Origin: Microbacterium sp. T32
GTDB lineage: Bacteria; Actinomycetota; Actinomycetes; Actinomycetales; Microbacteriaceae
DNA: 64,000 nt
Assembly (NCBI RefSeq): GCF_001619615.1
Contig: NZ_LQQP01000008.1
Span: forward strand, 1-64,000
Direction of reading: 5' to 3'
This document shows positions 18,403-27,363 of the stretch, one piece after another. The position numbers and the translations under genes are program-made. Position 1 is the stretch's first letter, and the number at the start of each line of letters is the position of its first letter. Below the pieces are notes generated by a model. The model did no database searches and had not been told where the DNA came from. It saw nothing but the letters and a program-made list of their open reading frames with translations.

Positions 18403-19758
18403 ATGTCCTCCACCGACACCTCGCTGCGGCGAGTCATGGGAGTGCCCTCCCTCGTCATCTTCGGCCTGGCGTACATGGTGCCGCTCACCGTGTTCACCAC
18501 CTACGGCCTCGTCGCCGTCACCACCGGCGGCCACGTGCCGACCGCGTACCTGGTGACGCTCGTGGCGATGCTCTTCACCGCCTTCAGCTACGCCGCCCTC
18601 GTCAAGGCGTTCCCCCGCGCGGGCAGCGCGTACACGTACGCACGCCGCGCGTTCGGCGGTCACGTCGGGTTCCTCACCGGCTGGTCGCTCATGATCGACT
18701 ACCTGCTGCTGCCGCTCATCAACTACGTGCTGATGGGGATCTACCTCAACGCCCAGTTGCCCGGCATCCCGCCGTGGGTGTTCGCCCTCGCGGGCGTCCT
18801 GCTCATCACGGGGCTCAACATCGTGGGCATCACCGTGGTGCGCAACGCCAACCTCGTGCTGGTGGGTCTCCAGCTCGTCTTCGCGGCCGTGTTCGTGGTG
18901 TGCGCGATCGCGCACGTCGCGCAGAACCCGGACGTCTCGCTGCTTCAGCCGCTCTACGACGCCGGCTTGACCTTCCCGGGACTCCTCGCCGGCGCCGCGA
19001 TGCTCGCACTGTCGTTCCTCGGCTTCGACGCCATCTCGACGATGTCGGAGGAGGCGCGAGACGCGCAGCGCACCGTCCCCCGGGCGATCATCCTCACCAC
19101 GATCATCGGCGGTCTCATCTTCACCGTGATCGCCTACGTGTCGACCCTGGTCATCCCGAACGTGGCGGATCTGACGAACCCGGATGCCGCTGCCAACCAG
19201 ATCATGGAGGTCGCGGCGGGCCGCTGGCTCGAGGTGTTCTTCCTGGTCGCCTACATCGCGGGGTGCATCGCCGCGGCGCTCGCCTCGCAGGCCAGCGTCT
19301 CGCGGATCCTCTTCGCGATGGGGCGTGACGGCGTTCTTCCCCGGTTCTTCGCGAAGCTGAGCCGTCGCTACCGGACGCCGATCGGCGCCGCGCTCTTCGT
19401 CGGAATCGTGTCGTTGGCGGCCCTCTTCGCCGATCTGAACACGGTGGCATCCCTCATCAGCTTCGGCGCCCTCGCGGCGTTCTCGCTCGTGAACCTGTCG
19501 GTGATCAAGCACTTCCTCATCGACGAGCGGCGCCGTGGCGGCGCGGCGGTGTTCCGCTTCGGTATCCTTCCCGCGCTGGGCTTCGCCCTGACCGCGTGGC
19601 TGTGGTTCAGCCTGTCGCCGCTCGCCCTCACGGTCGGTCTGGTGTGGATCGGCGTCGGCATCGTCTGGCTCGCGGTTCTGACCCGCGGCTTCCGCCGCCG
19701 CCCGCCCGAGGTCGAGTTCGACGACGAGGCCCCCGCCCCCGAGCGAGTCCTCGCCTGA
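18403..19758 (+). CDS. APC superfamily amino acid/amine permease
   Basis: 451 aa with about 12 membrane helices. The first helix has the APC-like GLAYMVPLTVFTTYG, and the loop region contains LSFLGFDAISTMSEEA, a substrate-site feature of the amino acid-polyamine-organocation family. Start ATG 18403 follows AGGAAC. It lies in the amidohydrolase operon, which ends at the terminator 19767-19815. Likely imports the amino acid or amine handled by the flanking enzymes. Confidence 0.9.
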   Translation: MSSTDTSLRRVMGVPSLVIFGLAYMVPLTVFTTYGLVAVTTGGHVPTAYLVTLVAMLFTAFSYAALVKAFPRAGSAYTYARRAFGGHVGFLTGWSLMIDYLLLPLINYVLMGIYLNAQLPGIPPWVFALAGVLLITGLNIVGITVVRNANLVLVGLQLVFAAVFVVCAIAHVAQNPDVSLLQPLYDAGLTFPGLLAGAAMLALSFLGFDAISTMSEEARDAQRTVPRAIILTTIIGGLIFTVIAYVSTLVIPNVADLTNPDAAANQIMEVAAGRWLEVFFLVAYIAGCIAAALASQASVSRILFAMGRDGVLPRFFAKLSRRYRTPIGAALFVGIVSLAALFADLNTVASLISFGALAAFSLVNLSVIKHFLIDERRRGGAAVFRFGILPALGFALTAWLWFSLSPLALTVGLVWIGVGIVWLAVLTRGFRRRPPEVEFDDEAPAPERVLA

Positions 19759-19766
19759 GTCCGCCC

Positions 19767-19815
19767 GGCGCGGTGTCCCCTCCCCGGGGGCACCGTGCCG
19801 CCCTAGTGTTTTCTT
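19767..19815 (+). terminator. Rho-independent terminator after the permease gene
   Basis: Left arm 19767-19780 and right arm 19786-19799 pair over 14 positions (two G-U) with a 5-nt loop. A T-rich run, TGTTTTCTTC, follows at 19808-19817. This is the best intrinsic terminator in the window and separates the amidohydrolase/permease operon from the kinase/phospho-lyase gene. Confidence 0.8.
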
Positions 19816-19883
19816 CGTCACCCGAGACCCCGGGCGCGACCGCCCGATCGCCCCCTCTCGTTCCGCGCACCATGGAGCCCCGC

Positions 19884-22718
19884 ATGACCGACACCCTGTT
19901 CGACTATTTCGCCCACGGGGAGCTGCCCACCCCGACGCTCCCGACCGCCGAGGCCGTCGCGCTGCTGCGCGAGGTGCACGGCCTCGACGCGGAGCTGCAG
20001 AGCCTCGGCAGCCAGCAGGATCAGAACTTCCTCGTCCGGCCGGCCGGCGGGGGCGATCCGCTGGGTGTCCTCAAGATCAGCAACCCGGTCTTCAGCGAGA
20101 CCGAGATCGAGATGCAGGATGCCGCGGCGGCCGCCGTCGCGAAAGCCGAGCCCGAGTTGCGCATCCCCGAGATCGTCGCGGGCCCCCGCGGGCCGCTGAC
20201 CGGGTGGTGGGAGACGAGCCAGGGTCGCCTGCACGCGCGGATCATCTCGTTCGTGCCCGGCTCCACCCTCACCGGCTCCGGCTACCTCGCTCCGCGCGTG
20301 GTCGAGCGTCTCGGCGAACTCGCCGCCGCCGTGAGCGTCGCGCTCGCGGGCGAGACCCACCCCGCCTCCGGACGCGTGCTGCAGTGGGACCTGCGGCACG
20401 CCGAGCGTGTGATCGCCGAGATCGCCGAGACCGAGCCCGACGCCGAGGTGCGGGAGTACTGCGCCGCGGCGACGTCCGCCGCGCTCGCCGCCCTGGCCCC
20501 GGTCGCCGACGCCCTGCCGCGCCAGCTCGGGCACTTCGACGTCACCGACGACAACGTCCTGCGCCCGCACGGCGTCGGGACGCTCCCCGACGCCGTGATC
20601 GACTTCGGCGACGTCATCGACTCCTGGGCCGTGGGCGAGATCGCGGTGACGGTGTCGTCGGTGCTCCATCACGACGGCGCGACCTACGCCTCGACGCTGC
20701 CGGCGATCGCGGCGTTCGATCGCCGCCGTCCGCTCTCCGACGACGAGATCACGGCGCTGTGGCCGCTCGTCGTCCTGCGCGGGGTCGTTCTGGTGCTCAG
20801 CGGGCGCCAGCAGGTGCGGCTCGACGACGCGAACGAGTACGCCAGCGGCGCGCTCGACCGCGAGTTCGAGATCCTCCGCCGGGCCGCCGCCGTGCCGCTC
20901 GAGGTCGCGACCGCGCGCATCCGCCACGCGCTCGGCCGCCCGTCCGCCGAGGCTACGGCCTGGGAGGGGGCATCGATCGTCCCCGCCGGCATCCACCCCG
21001 TCGTGCTGGATGCCACGACCCTGTCGCCCCTGTCGGACGAGGGCGCGTGGCTCGCCGCCGACGCCCTCGAGTCCGCGGCGCAGCGCCTGCTCGACGGCGG
21101 CGCCGACGCGGTCGTCCTCCCCGCCCTCGTCCCGGTTCTCCTCGGCGCCCCCTCCCGCACGCCCGAGGAGCCGGCGACCGTGCCGACGGCCGCGTCGGTG
21201 TGGTTCGCCGCGCCGACGCGCCTCGAACTCCCGGGCGGTGCCCTCTCGGTGCGCGTGGGGGATGGCATCCTGAACCCTCCCGCGGAGGTTCCCGCGCGAA
21301 CCCGCGTGCGCGTCCTGCTCACCACCCTCGACCCGGCCGAGATCCCGGATGCCGTGCGCCCGAGCGACCTGCCCGGATGGCGTGCCGTGATCGGCGACGC
21401 GACCCCCGCGCTCGGCGTCGCCGCGCCCGAGGCCGCCCCCGATGACCTGCTCGAACGGCGCGAGGCCGTGGTCGCCGAGGTGCAGGAGCACTACTACTCC
21501 CGCCCGCCGCGTATCGAGCGCGGATGGCGCGAGTACCTCGTCGGCGTCGACGGGCGCGTGTACCTCGACATGGTCAACAACGTCGCGTCGGTCGGGCACG
21601 CGCACCCGCGCATCCACGCCGCGGTCTCGCGTCAAACGCGCCTGCTGAACACCAACTCGCGCTTCCACTACGCGGCGATCACCGAGTACGGCGAACGGCT
21701 CGCGGCCCTGCTGCCCGACGAACTGGACACGGTGTTCTTCGTGAACTCGGGGTCCGAAGCGGTCGACCTCGCGATCCGCCTCGCGATGGCCGCGACCTCC
21801 CGCCGGGACATCGTCGCGATGGCCGAGGCGTACCACGGCTGGACCTACGCCAGCGACGCCGTGTCGACCTCGATCGCCGACAACCCCAACGCGCTCGAAA
21901 CCCGCCCCGACTGGGTGCACACGGTGGACGCCGCGAACTCGTACCGCGGCCGTCATCGCGGACCGGATGCCGCGCGCTACGCGCCCGAAGCCGTCGAGCG
22001 GATCCGTGCGCTCGCCGCCGCGGGCCACGCGCCCGCGGGCTTCCTCAGTGAGACGTTCTACGGCAACGCCGGCGGCGTCGCCCTGCCCGACGGCTACCTC
22101 CGCGAGGTCTACGGCGCGGTGCGCGAGCTCGGGGGCCTCGCGATCGCAGACGAGGTGCAGGTCGGCTTCGGTCGCCTCGGGTCGTGGTTCTGGGGCTTCC
22201 GGCAGCAGGATGTCGTCCCCGACATCGTCGCGGTTGCGAAGTCGATCGGCGCGGGCTTCCCGCTCGGCGCGGTCATCACGCGCCGCGAGATCGCCGACCG
22301 CTACCGCACCCAGGGCTACTTCTTCTCGTCCACGGGCGGCTCGCCGCTGTCGTCCGTGGTGGGCATGACCGTGCTCGACATCATCGAGGACGAGGGTCTG
22401 CAGGAGAACGCCCGCGTCGTCGGCGGACACCTCAAAGCCCGTCTCGAGGCGCTGGGGGAGCGGCATCCCCTCGTCGGCACCGTGCACGGATCGGGGCTGT
22501 ACCTGGGCCTCGAGTTCGTGCGCGACCGCGAGAGCCTCGAGCCCGCGACCGAGGAGACCGCCGCGATCTGCGACCGTCTGCTCGAACTCGGCGTGATCAT
22601 GCAGCCCACCGGCGACCACCAGAACGTGCTGAAGATCAAGCCGCCGCTGTGCGTCTCGCGCGAGTCCGTCGACTACTTCGTCGACATGCTCGACCGGGTG
22701 CTGGCGACCGGTTTCTGA
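19884..22718 (+). CDS. Fusion of phosphotransferase (APH) kinase and class III PLP aminotransferase/phospho-lyase
   Basis: 944 aa. Residues about 10-340 are an aminoglycoside-phosphotransferase/choline-kinase fold with the catalytic GHFDVTDDNVL (Asp near 217) and VIDFGDV. Residues about 530-944 are a fold-type I, class III PLP enzyme with catalytic Lys near 786 (VAVAKSIGAG). About 190 residues between them match nothing I recognise. In mammals, hydroxylysine kinase (APH family) and 5-phosphohydroxylysine phospho-lyase (class III family) act in sequence, so this fusion may phosphorylate and then eliminate phosphate from a hydroxylated amine. Start ATG 19884 has GGAG 5 nt upstream; ATG 19872 is an alternative. 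Confidence 0.9.
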   Translation: MTDTLFDYFAHGELPTPTLPTAEAVALLREVHGLDAELQSLGSQQDQNFLVRPAGGGDPLGVLKISNPVFSETEIEMQDAAAAAVAKAEPELRIPEIVAGPRGPLTGWWETSQGRLHARIISFVPGSTLTGSGYLAPRVVERLGELAAAVSVALAGETHPASGRVLQWDLRHAERVIAEIAETEPDAEVREYCAAATSAALAALAPVADALPRQLGHFDVTDDNVLRPHGVGTLPDAVIDFGDVIDSWAVGEIAVTVSSVLHHDGATYASTLPAIAAFDRRRPLSDDEITALWPLVVLRGVVLVLSGRQQVRLDDANEYASGALDREFEILRRAAAVPLEVATARIRHALGRPSAEATAWEGASIVPAGIHPVVLDATTLSPLSDEGAWLAADALESAAQRLLDGGADAVVLPALVPVLLGAPSRTPEEPATVPTAASVWFAAPTRLELPGGALSVRVGDGILNPPAEVPARTRVRVLLTTLDPAEIPDAVRPSDLPGWRAVIGDATPALGVAAPEAAPDDLLERREAVVAEVQEHYYSRPPRIERGWREYLVGVDGRVYLDMVNNVASVGHAHPRIHAAVSRQTRLLNTNSRFHYAAITEYGERLAALLPDELDTVFFVNSGSEAVDLAIRLAMAATSRRDIVAMAEAYHGWTYASDAVSTSIADNPNALETRPDWVHTVDAANSYRGRHRGPDAARYAPEAVERIRALAAAGHAPAGFLSETFYGNAGGVALPDGYLREVYGAVRELGGLAIADEVQVGFGRLGSWFWGFRQQDVVPDIVAVAKSIGAGFPLGAVITRREIADRYRTQGYFFSSTGGSPLSSVVGMTVLDIIEDEGLQENARVVGGHLKARLEALGERHPLVGTVHGSGLYLGLEFVRDRESLEPATEETAAICDRLLELGVIMQPTGDHQNVLKIKPPLCVSRESVDYFVDMLDRVLATGF

Positions 22719-22794
22719 TCGCGCAAGCCCTCGGCGCCGCACACCTCGGAGGAGTACACCGGAGGCAGCCGCTTTCCACCCGAGAGGAACCGCC

Positions 22795-23814
22795 ATGCGA
22801 GGAGTCATCATGCACGCCGCCGGAGACGTGCGCGTCGAAGACCGCGACGACCCGACCATTCAGGAACCGACGGATGCCATCATCCGTCTCGCCGCGTCCT
22901 GCATCTGCGGGTCCGACCTGTGGCCGTACCGCGGGGCGGACACGGTGGATGCCACCCCCATGGGCCACGAGTACGTCGGGGTCGTCACCGAGATCGGCGA
23001 CGCGGTGAAGAACGTGAAGGTGGGCGACTTCGTCGTCGGCTCGTTCATGGCCTCGGACAACACGTGCGAGATCTGCCAGGCGGGCTACCAGTCCCGCTGC
23101 GTCCACGTCGTCCCGATGGGACGCGTCGGCACGCAGGCCGAGTTCGCCCGCATCCCCCTCGCCGACGGCACGCTCGTCGCGACCCCCGGCCAGCCGGACC
23201 CCGACCTCATCCCGTCGCTCCTCGCCGCGAGCGACGTCCTCGGCACCGGCTGGTTCGCCGCGGTGGCCGCCGAGGTGGGCCCCGGCAAGACGGTCGCGGT
23301 GGTCGGCGACGGAGCGGTCGGACTGCTCGGCATCCTGGCTGCGAAGCAGCTCGGCGCGGAGCGCATCATCGCGATGTCGCGGCACGCCGACCGGCAGGAG
23401 CTCGCGCGCCGTTTCGGGGCCACCGACATCGTCGAGGAGCGCGGCGACGAGGGCATCGCGAGGGTCAAGGAACTGACGCACGGACTCGGCGCGCACTCGG
23501 TCATCGAGGCCGTCGGCACGCAGCAGTCGATGGAGCAGGCCGTGCGCTCGACGCGCCCCGGCGGGCACATCGGCTTCGTCGGCGTCTCGCACGACGTCAC
23601 GCTCGAGGGGCAGGAGCTGTTCCGCTCGGCCGTGCACCTCCACGGCGGTCCCGCGCCCGTTCGGCGGTTCCTGCCCGAGCTGATCCAGCTCATCTGGGAC
23701 CGGAAGATCGACCCGGGTGCCGTGTTCGACCTCACCCTCCCGCTCGAAGAGGCCGCCGAGGGCTACCGCGCCATGGACGAGCGCCGCGCCACGAAGGTCC
23801 TCCTCACGGTCTGA
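22795..23814 (+). CDS. Zinc-dependent alcohol dehydrogenase (MDR family)
   Basis: 339 aa medium-chain dehydrogenase. Catalytic zinc ligands lie in CICGSD and GHEYVG; the NAD(P) site is VAVVGDGAVGLLG. In the structural zinc loop three cysteines are present (TCEICQAGYQSRC) but the first of the usual four is Asp. GAGAGGAACC precedes the ATG. It is 76 nt downstream of the kinase/phospho-lyase fusion on the same strand and could oxidise or reduce the aldehyde/alcohol formed there. Confidence 0.9.
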   Translation: MRGVIMHAAGDVRVEDRDDPTIQEPTDAIIRLAASCICGSDLWPYRGADTVDATPMGHEYVGVVTEIGDAVKNVKVGDFVVGSFMASDNTCEICQAGYQSRCVHVVPMGRVGTQAEFARIPLADGTLVATPGQPDPDLIPSLLAASDVLGTGWFAAVAAEVGPGKTVAVVGDGAVGLLGILAAKQLGAERIIAMSRHADRQELARRFGATDIVEERGDEGIARVKELTHGLGAHSVIEAVGTQQSMEQAVRSTRPGGHIGFVGVSHDVTLEGQELFRSAVHLHGGPAPVRRFLPELIQLIWDRKIDPGAVFDLTLPLEEAAEGYRAMDERRATKVLLTV

Positions 23815-23821
23815 CCGGCGA

Positions 23822-24784
23822 TCAGCGCCGGGACACGTACGCGCGCCACAGCAGGCGCGCGTGCCGCACCTTCGCGCGTTCGACGCCGTCCTGGTCGTGG
23901 CGCAGCGCGCTGAACCACTCGGCGAAGCGGCTGGCCGTTGCATCCAGGATCATCCGGAGGTCCTTGTGCCGCGCGGGCGGGACGCGCGCCTCCTCGGACG
24001 TCAGCCGTCCGCGAGCGGCGAGGTCGTCCTCGAGGTGCTGCCGTACCAGGCGGGCGACGCCGACGGCGTGGCCGTTGATGATCGAGTGCGCCGCGCCCTG
24101 GATCTCCCAGCGTCGCGCATCGCGTGCTCGCGCGACGAGACGCGAGTGGAGGCGCCGCGGCGAGGGCCGGTCGAACTCGCCGCGGATGAGGAGCAGTCGT
24201 GCGTCCACGAGACGGATCCGATCCGAGATGCGGTACCGCAGCATGTGGGGCAACGCCTCGGCGAAGTAGAGGAATCCGCACAGCAGGTAGGCCGAGACCG
24301 CCATCACCGCGATGTGCAGCGACTCCCGAGCGGTCGACTGCACGAAGCGCACGCCCTGCACGATCGCCGACGCCTCGCTCTCGTCCACGACGGGGCTCAC
24401 GAGCACGGCGTGCGACAGATCGTGCCGGCGCGTGAGCACCTCGGTCACGACCTGCGTCCCCATGGAGTGTCCGAGCAGTACGGGGTTCTCCAGGCCGTAG
24501 TGCGCGATCACGCCCTCGACCTGATCGGCGAAGAACGCCGCCGTCGGTTCGTCGCCGGATGCCGGCATCCCGGCGAAGCCGGGGAGGTCGAGCGCGTACA
24601 CGTCGCCGTGCTCGGCGAGCAGCGGCGCGAGGAACTCGAAGTAGCTGGCCGCGACCCCGATGCCCGCGACGAGGACGAAGGCGCGGCCGGACGCGCCGGT
24701 CGAGACGATCGTGACCCGCGTCTGCGCGAGTCCGCGCCGGAACGTCTGCACGTCGACGTCGGCGGGGCGGGGGTCGTCGGGCAT
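23822..24784 (-). CDS. Alpha/beta hydrolase
   Basis: 320 aa. The nucleophile elbow GHSMGTQ, acid GEFDRP and His in GAAHSI fit a complete catalytic triad. The C-terminal 50 residues are basic and helical beyond the usual fold. No signal peptide or lipobox. Start ATG 24782-24784 is the last that keeps the full fold; the frame extends upstream but without initiation signals. Convergent with the dehydrogenase gene (7 nt gap). The ester or lactone substrate is unknown. Confidence 0.85.
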   Translation of the reverse strand: MPDDPRPADVDVQTFRRGLAQTRVTIVSTGASGRAFVLVAGIGVAASYFEFLAPLLAEHGDVYALDLPGFAGMPASGDEPTAAFFADQVEGVIAHYGLENPVLLGHSMGTQVVTEVLTRRHDLSHAVLVSPVVDESEASAIVQGVRFVQSTARESLHIAVMAVSAYLLCGFLYFAEALPHMLRYRISDRIRLVDARLLLIRGEFDRPSPRRLHSRLVARARDARRWEIQGAAHSIINGHAVGVARLVRQHLEDDLAARGRLTSEEARVPPARHKDLRMILDATASRFAEWFSALRHDQDGVERAKVRHARLLWRAYVSRR

Positions 24785-24862
24785 CCGTCCAGGATGCCGC
24801 ACTCCGCGGCGGAGGCTGTCAATCCCGGGGTCGGTCGTCCCGCGCCGACCTAGCGTGGCGCC

Positions 24863-25099
24863 ATGACCGATGCTCCCCGTGACCACGAAGAAGAGACCCT
24901 CGGCGCCGCGCGCGAGGGACAGGACCCCGTAGAGAAGGACCCCGCGGACTGGGTCACCGGCGACGAGCCGATGACCGCGCCGCAGCGCAGCTACCTCGAC
25001 ACCCTGGCCCGTGAGGCCGGCGAGGAGATCACCGCCGACCTCACGAAGGCCGAGGCCTCGGAGCAGATCGACCGGCTCCAGCAGGAGACCGGTCGGTAG
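24863..25099 (+). CDS. DUF3072 domain protein
   Basis: 78 aa, acidic, with the DUF3072 signature DPADWVTGDEPMT followed by QRSYLDTLAREAG and a C-terminal KAEASEQIDRLQ helix. Family function unknown. TAGCGT lies 6 nt upstream of the ATG (leaderless start). The stop codon abuts the stop of the convergent MarR gene with no gap. Confidence 0.88.
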   Translation: MTDAPRDHEEETLGAAREGQDPVEKDPADWVTGDEPMTAPQRSYLDTLAREAGEEITADLTKAEASEQIDRLQQETGR

Positions 25100-25579
25100 T
25101 CAGGCGGGGCGGGACTCGTCCGCCAACGGGCGGAGACGCTCCATGTGCTGCTTCTCGGCGCGGGCCACTTCGTCGAGGAAGTCCGCGACCACCCGACGCT
25201 GAGAGGCATCCAGGCGAGACGCGGCCTCGGCGACGGACGAGCGCCGCACCGCGAGGAGATTCCGGGCAGGGGAGTCGTCGTCGATGGTGGCACGCACCAC
25301 GATGGAACGCCGGTCGCCGGGGAACGGTACGCGCTCGACCCAACCCGCGTCGGCGAGGCGGTCGATGAGGGCCGTGGTCGCGGCCGAGGAGATGCCGAGC
25401 ATCTCCGCCAGGAGTCGAGGCGTCACCGGCTCGTCGCCGGCCTCGCGGTCGAGGAGGAACCGCAACACCTTCGCGTCGTTGGGGCCGATGCCGAGGGAAT
25501 GCAGCGCTTCGCGCTCGGAGACGGCGCCGGATTCGGACAGGTCGCTGACGGCCTTCACCACGTCTTCTTCCGTGGTCAT
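25100..25579 (-). CDS. MarR family transcriptional regulator
   Basis: 159 aa winged-helix regulator. The DNA-binding region holds LAEMLGISSAATTALIDRLADAGWVERV and the wing DRRSIVV. Start ATG 25577-25579 is downstream of a GGGGGTGA stretch. It is divergent from a second MarR gene with a closely similar recognition helix, suggesting duplicated regulators sharing the 25580-25726 intergenic region. I found no clear operator palindrome there. Confidence 0.87.
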   Translation of the reverse strand: MTTEEDVVKAVSDLSESGAVSEREALHSLGIGPNDAKVLRFLLDREAGDEPVTPRLLAEMLGISSAATTALIDRLADAGWVERVPFPGDRRSIVVRATIDDDSPARNLLAVRRSSVAEAASRLDASQRRVVADFLDEVARAEKQHMERLRPLADESRPA

Positions 25580-25726
25580 GTGTTCGTCACCCCCTGGACG
25601 GGTTGTCTCGTCTTTCTGGTATCTCGCGTTCTGATCAAGTAGCGATCCGATATATTCACCATCGTACCTGTCAGCCACGCGAAGCGGCAGGGTCCTTCGC
25701 GTGCCTCGCTGACGTAGGATGCCCAG

Positions 25727-26272
25727 GTGGAAAACGGCTCGCAGACGTCGCGCTATTGGTACGGCGCGACCGAAGAAGACCGTCGCCGTCGTGCCGTCGA
25801 AGTCCTTCAGGCGTTCCGCGTCTACCGCGCGGCGGAGATCGCGATGCGGCGCCGCACCCGTGAATCCATGTCGATGGGCGAGAATGAACTGCTCGTGCTC
25901 CGCTACTTGATCCGGGCCTCGGGCCAGGGGCGCCAGGTCTCGCCGAGCGAGCTGACGCGCTACCTCGGAGTGTCCACCGCATCGACGACCGCGATCATCG
26001 ATCGCCTCGAGAAATCGGGGCACGTCGTCCGTGTTCCGCACCCGAGTGACCGACGCAGCATCTACATCGTCGCGACGGCCGCGAGCGACGCCGAGGTGCG
26101 CGCGACGCTCGGGTCGATGCACTCGCGCATGATGGCGGCCGTGGTCGACATGACGCCGGAAGAGTGCGAGACGGTCATCGCATGTCTCGGTCGACTTCAG
26201 GATGCCGTCGACCAGGTCGACCCGCATCACGAGGTCGCGGAGTCGCCGCTGGGAGCCGACGTCGCCCTGTGA
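25727..26272 (+). CDS. MarR family transcriptional regulator (paralogue)
   Basis: 181 aa. Winged-helix residues include ELTRYLGVSTASTTAIIDRL and HPSDRRSIYIV, matching the divergent MarR protein almost motif for motif. A GTG start is supported by TAGGAT exactly 6 nt upstream and no Shine-Dalgarno site. The N terminus (about 45 residues) is longer and basic. Targets unknown. Confidence 0.87.
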   Translation: MENGSQTSRYWYGATEEDRRRRAVEVLQAFRVYRAAEIAMRRRTRESMSMGENELLVLRYLIRASGQGRQVSPSELTRYLGVSTASTTAIIDRLEKSGHVVRVPHPSDRRSIYIVATAASDAEVRATLGSMHSRMMAAVVDMTPEECETVIACLGRLQDAVDQVDPHHEVAESPLGADVAL

Positions 26273-26361
26273 TCAGAATAGGCATCCTGCGTAAGAAACT
26301 AGGAAGCCTAGTTGAATTCCGAGTATTAGGAATCCCCTCGGGTCCGTGAAACCATGAGGAC

Positions 26362-26616
26362 ATGGACGAGAATGCGATCGAGGCACGCCTCAGCGTGACC
26401 GCCGTCGACACCGTCCAGACGGTGGACGGAGTGCCCGTGGCCTCCCTCCATTCGGTCGTATCGCGACTTCGCCTGGACTATCCGGCAGAGGACCCGTCGC
26501 ACATCGAGACGGTGGTCCTGCGAGAGTGGGAGGCCTTCTCCGCGGGGCGTCCGCTCGTCGTCCCGACGGCCGTTGAAGAGGGCGCGCGCGAGATCCTCGA
26601 CCAGCGGTCCGCCTGA
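26362..26616 (+). CDS. Small protein, three-helix bundle dimerization domain-like
   Basis: 84 aa. The pattern of a central LRLDYP, PSHIETVV helix and a final EEGAREIL helix resembles the actinobacterial three-helix-bundle dimerization domain proteins. Function unknown. AGGAC directly precedes the ATG. Its stop is one base from the stop of the convergent DUF7882 gene. Confidence 0.65.
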   Translation: MDENAIEARLSVTAVDTVQTVDGVPVASLHSVVSRLRLDYPAEDPSHIETVVLREWEAFSAGRPLVVPTAVEEGAREILDQRSA

Positions 26617-26617
26617 C

Positions 26618-26935
26618 TCAGGCGTCTTTCTCGCCGGTGCCCGGTTCCGGGACCAGGAGCAGACCTCCGGAGGAGTTCGCCGAGTTCGCGAGATCTTCGA
26701 TCCACGCGCGGCTGAGCAGCGCGGGCTCGGGGTCGTCGAACACGAACCGCAACGGGATCGACGGGTGCAGCCACACGGTACTGCGCCCCACCTCCTGTCC
26801 GGGGCCGTGCGTCCACGAGAGCGTGAAACTCTCGCCTCGGCGCAGCTTGGTCGCGATGACGACCTTGACGTGCGCGAGCGCGCGATCCTCGATTTCGATC
26901 GGAGTCGCGGCGTCGCCGTAGAAAAGAGTCCCCAC
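26618..26935 (-). CDS. DUF7882 family protein (copy A)
   Basis: 105 aa small basic/hydrophobic protein with the family pattern GTLFYGDA, LAHVKVVIATKLRRGESF, WLHPSIPLRFVF and SRAWIEDLANSANSSGG. GTG start 26933-26935 aligns with the ATG of its paralogue at 27699. Some databases have called such proteins ATP-dependent DNA ligase, but there is no KxDG nucleotidyltransferase motif. Function unknown. Three paralogues lie within 1.1 kb. Confidence 0.82.
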   Translation of the reverse strand: MGTLFYGDAATPIEIEDRALAHVKVVIATKLRRGESFTLSWTHGPGQEVGRSTVWLHPSIPLRFVFDDPEPALLSRAWIEDLANSANSSGGLLLVPEPGTGEKDA

Positions 26936-27043
26936 GCCAACAGTTAACCCCGCACAAACGTCCAGGATCGGGGGGTTGATTCTGCACCGCGTGCCGTGGC
27001 ATTCGCGCGGCGGCCATCGTTTCGCTCGGATAGGCTCGCAGTC

Positions 27044-27361
27044 ATGGGCCGATTCATCTACGACACCGTCGCGAACGCCGTCGACATCGATGACCGCACG
27101 CTGGCGCATCTCCGCATCGTGGTGATGAACAAGCTCCGACGCTCCGAGTCGTTCATGTTCGACGTCGAGGTCGGCGACGGCAGCGGTCGACGCAGCTTCT
27201 GGATGCACCCGTCCGTGCCGATCCAGTTCCACTTCTACGGCAGCCGTCAGCCGCGCATCAACCGGGTGTGGGTCGAAGATCTCATGCTCGCGGCATCCGG
27301 CCCCAACGGCCTCGCGATCACGCCGGAGCCGTCCGAGGACACCCTCGTCGAAGAGGGCTGA
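27044..27361 (+). CDS. DUF7882 family protein (divergent copy B)
   Basis: 105 aa. It keeps the family skeleton (MGRFIYDTVA, VMNKLRRSESF, WMHPSVPIQFHF, INRVWVEDLMLAA) but is clearly more diverged than copies A and C. It lacks the ANSSGG ending. The start ATG 27044 follows a TAGGCT box by 7 nt (leaderless). It stands on the opposite strand between the two similar copies. Confidence 0.78.
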   Translation: MGRFIYDTVANAVDIDDRTLAHLRIVVMNKLRRSESFMFDVEVGDGSGRRSFWMHPSVPIQFHFYGSRQPRINRVWVEDLMLAASGPNGLAITPEPSEDTLVEEG

Positions 27362-27363
27362 CC

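Noticed and set aside
19884-22718. A peptidase M23 domain between kinase and aminotransferase
   Set aside because: Some kinase-aminotransferase fusions are described with such a middle domain, but I see no His-x-His zinc motif in residues 340-530 here.
19818-22859. A 1013-residue minus-strand frame opposite the kinase/aminotransferase
   Set aside because: Shadow of a real gene with catalytic motifs; no recognised domain and no ribosome-binding site.
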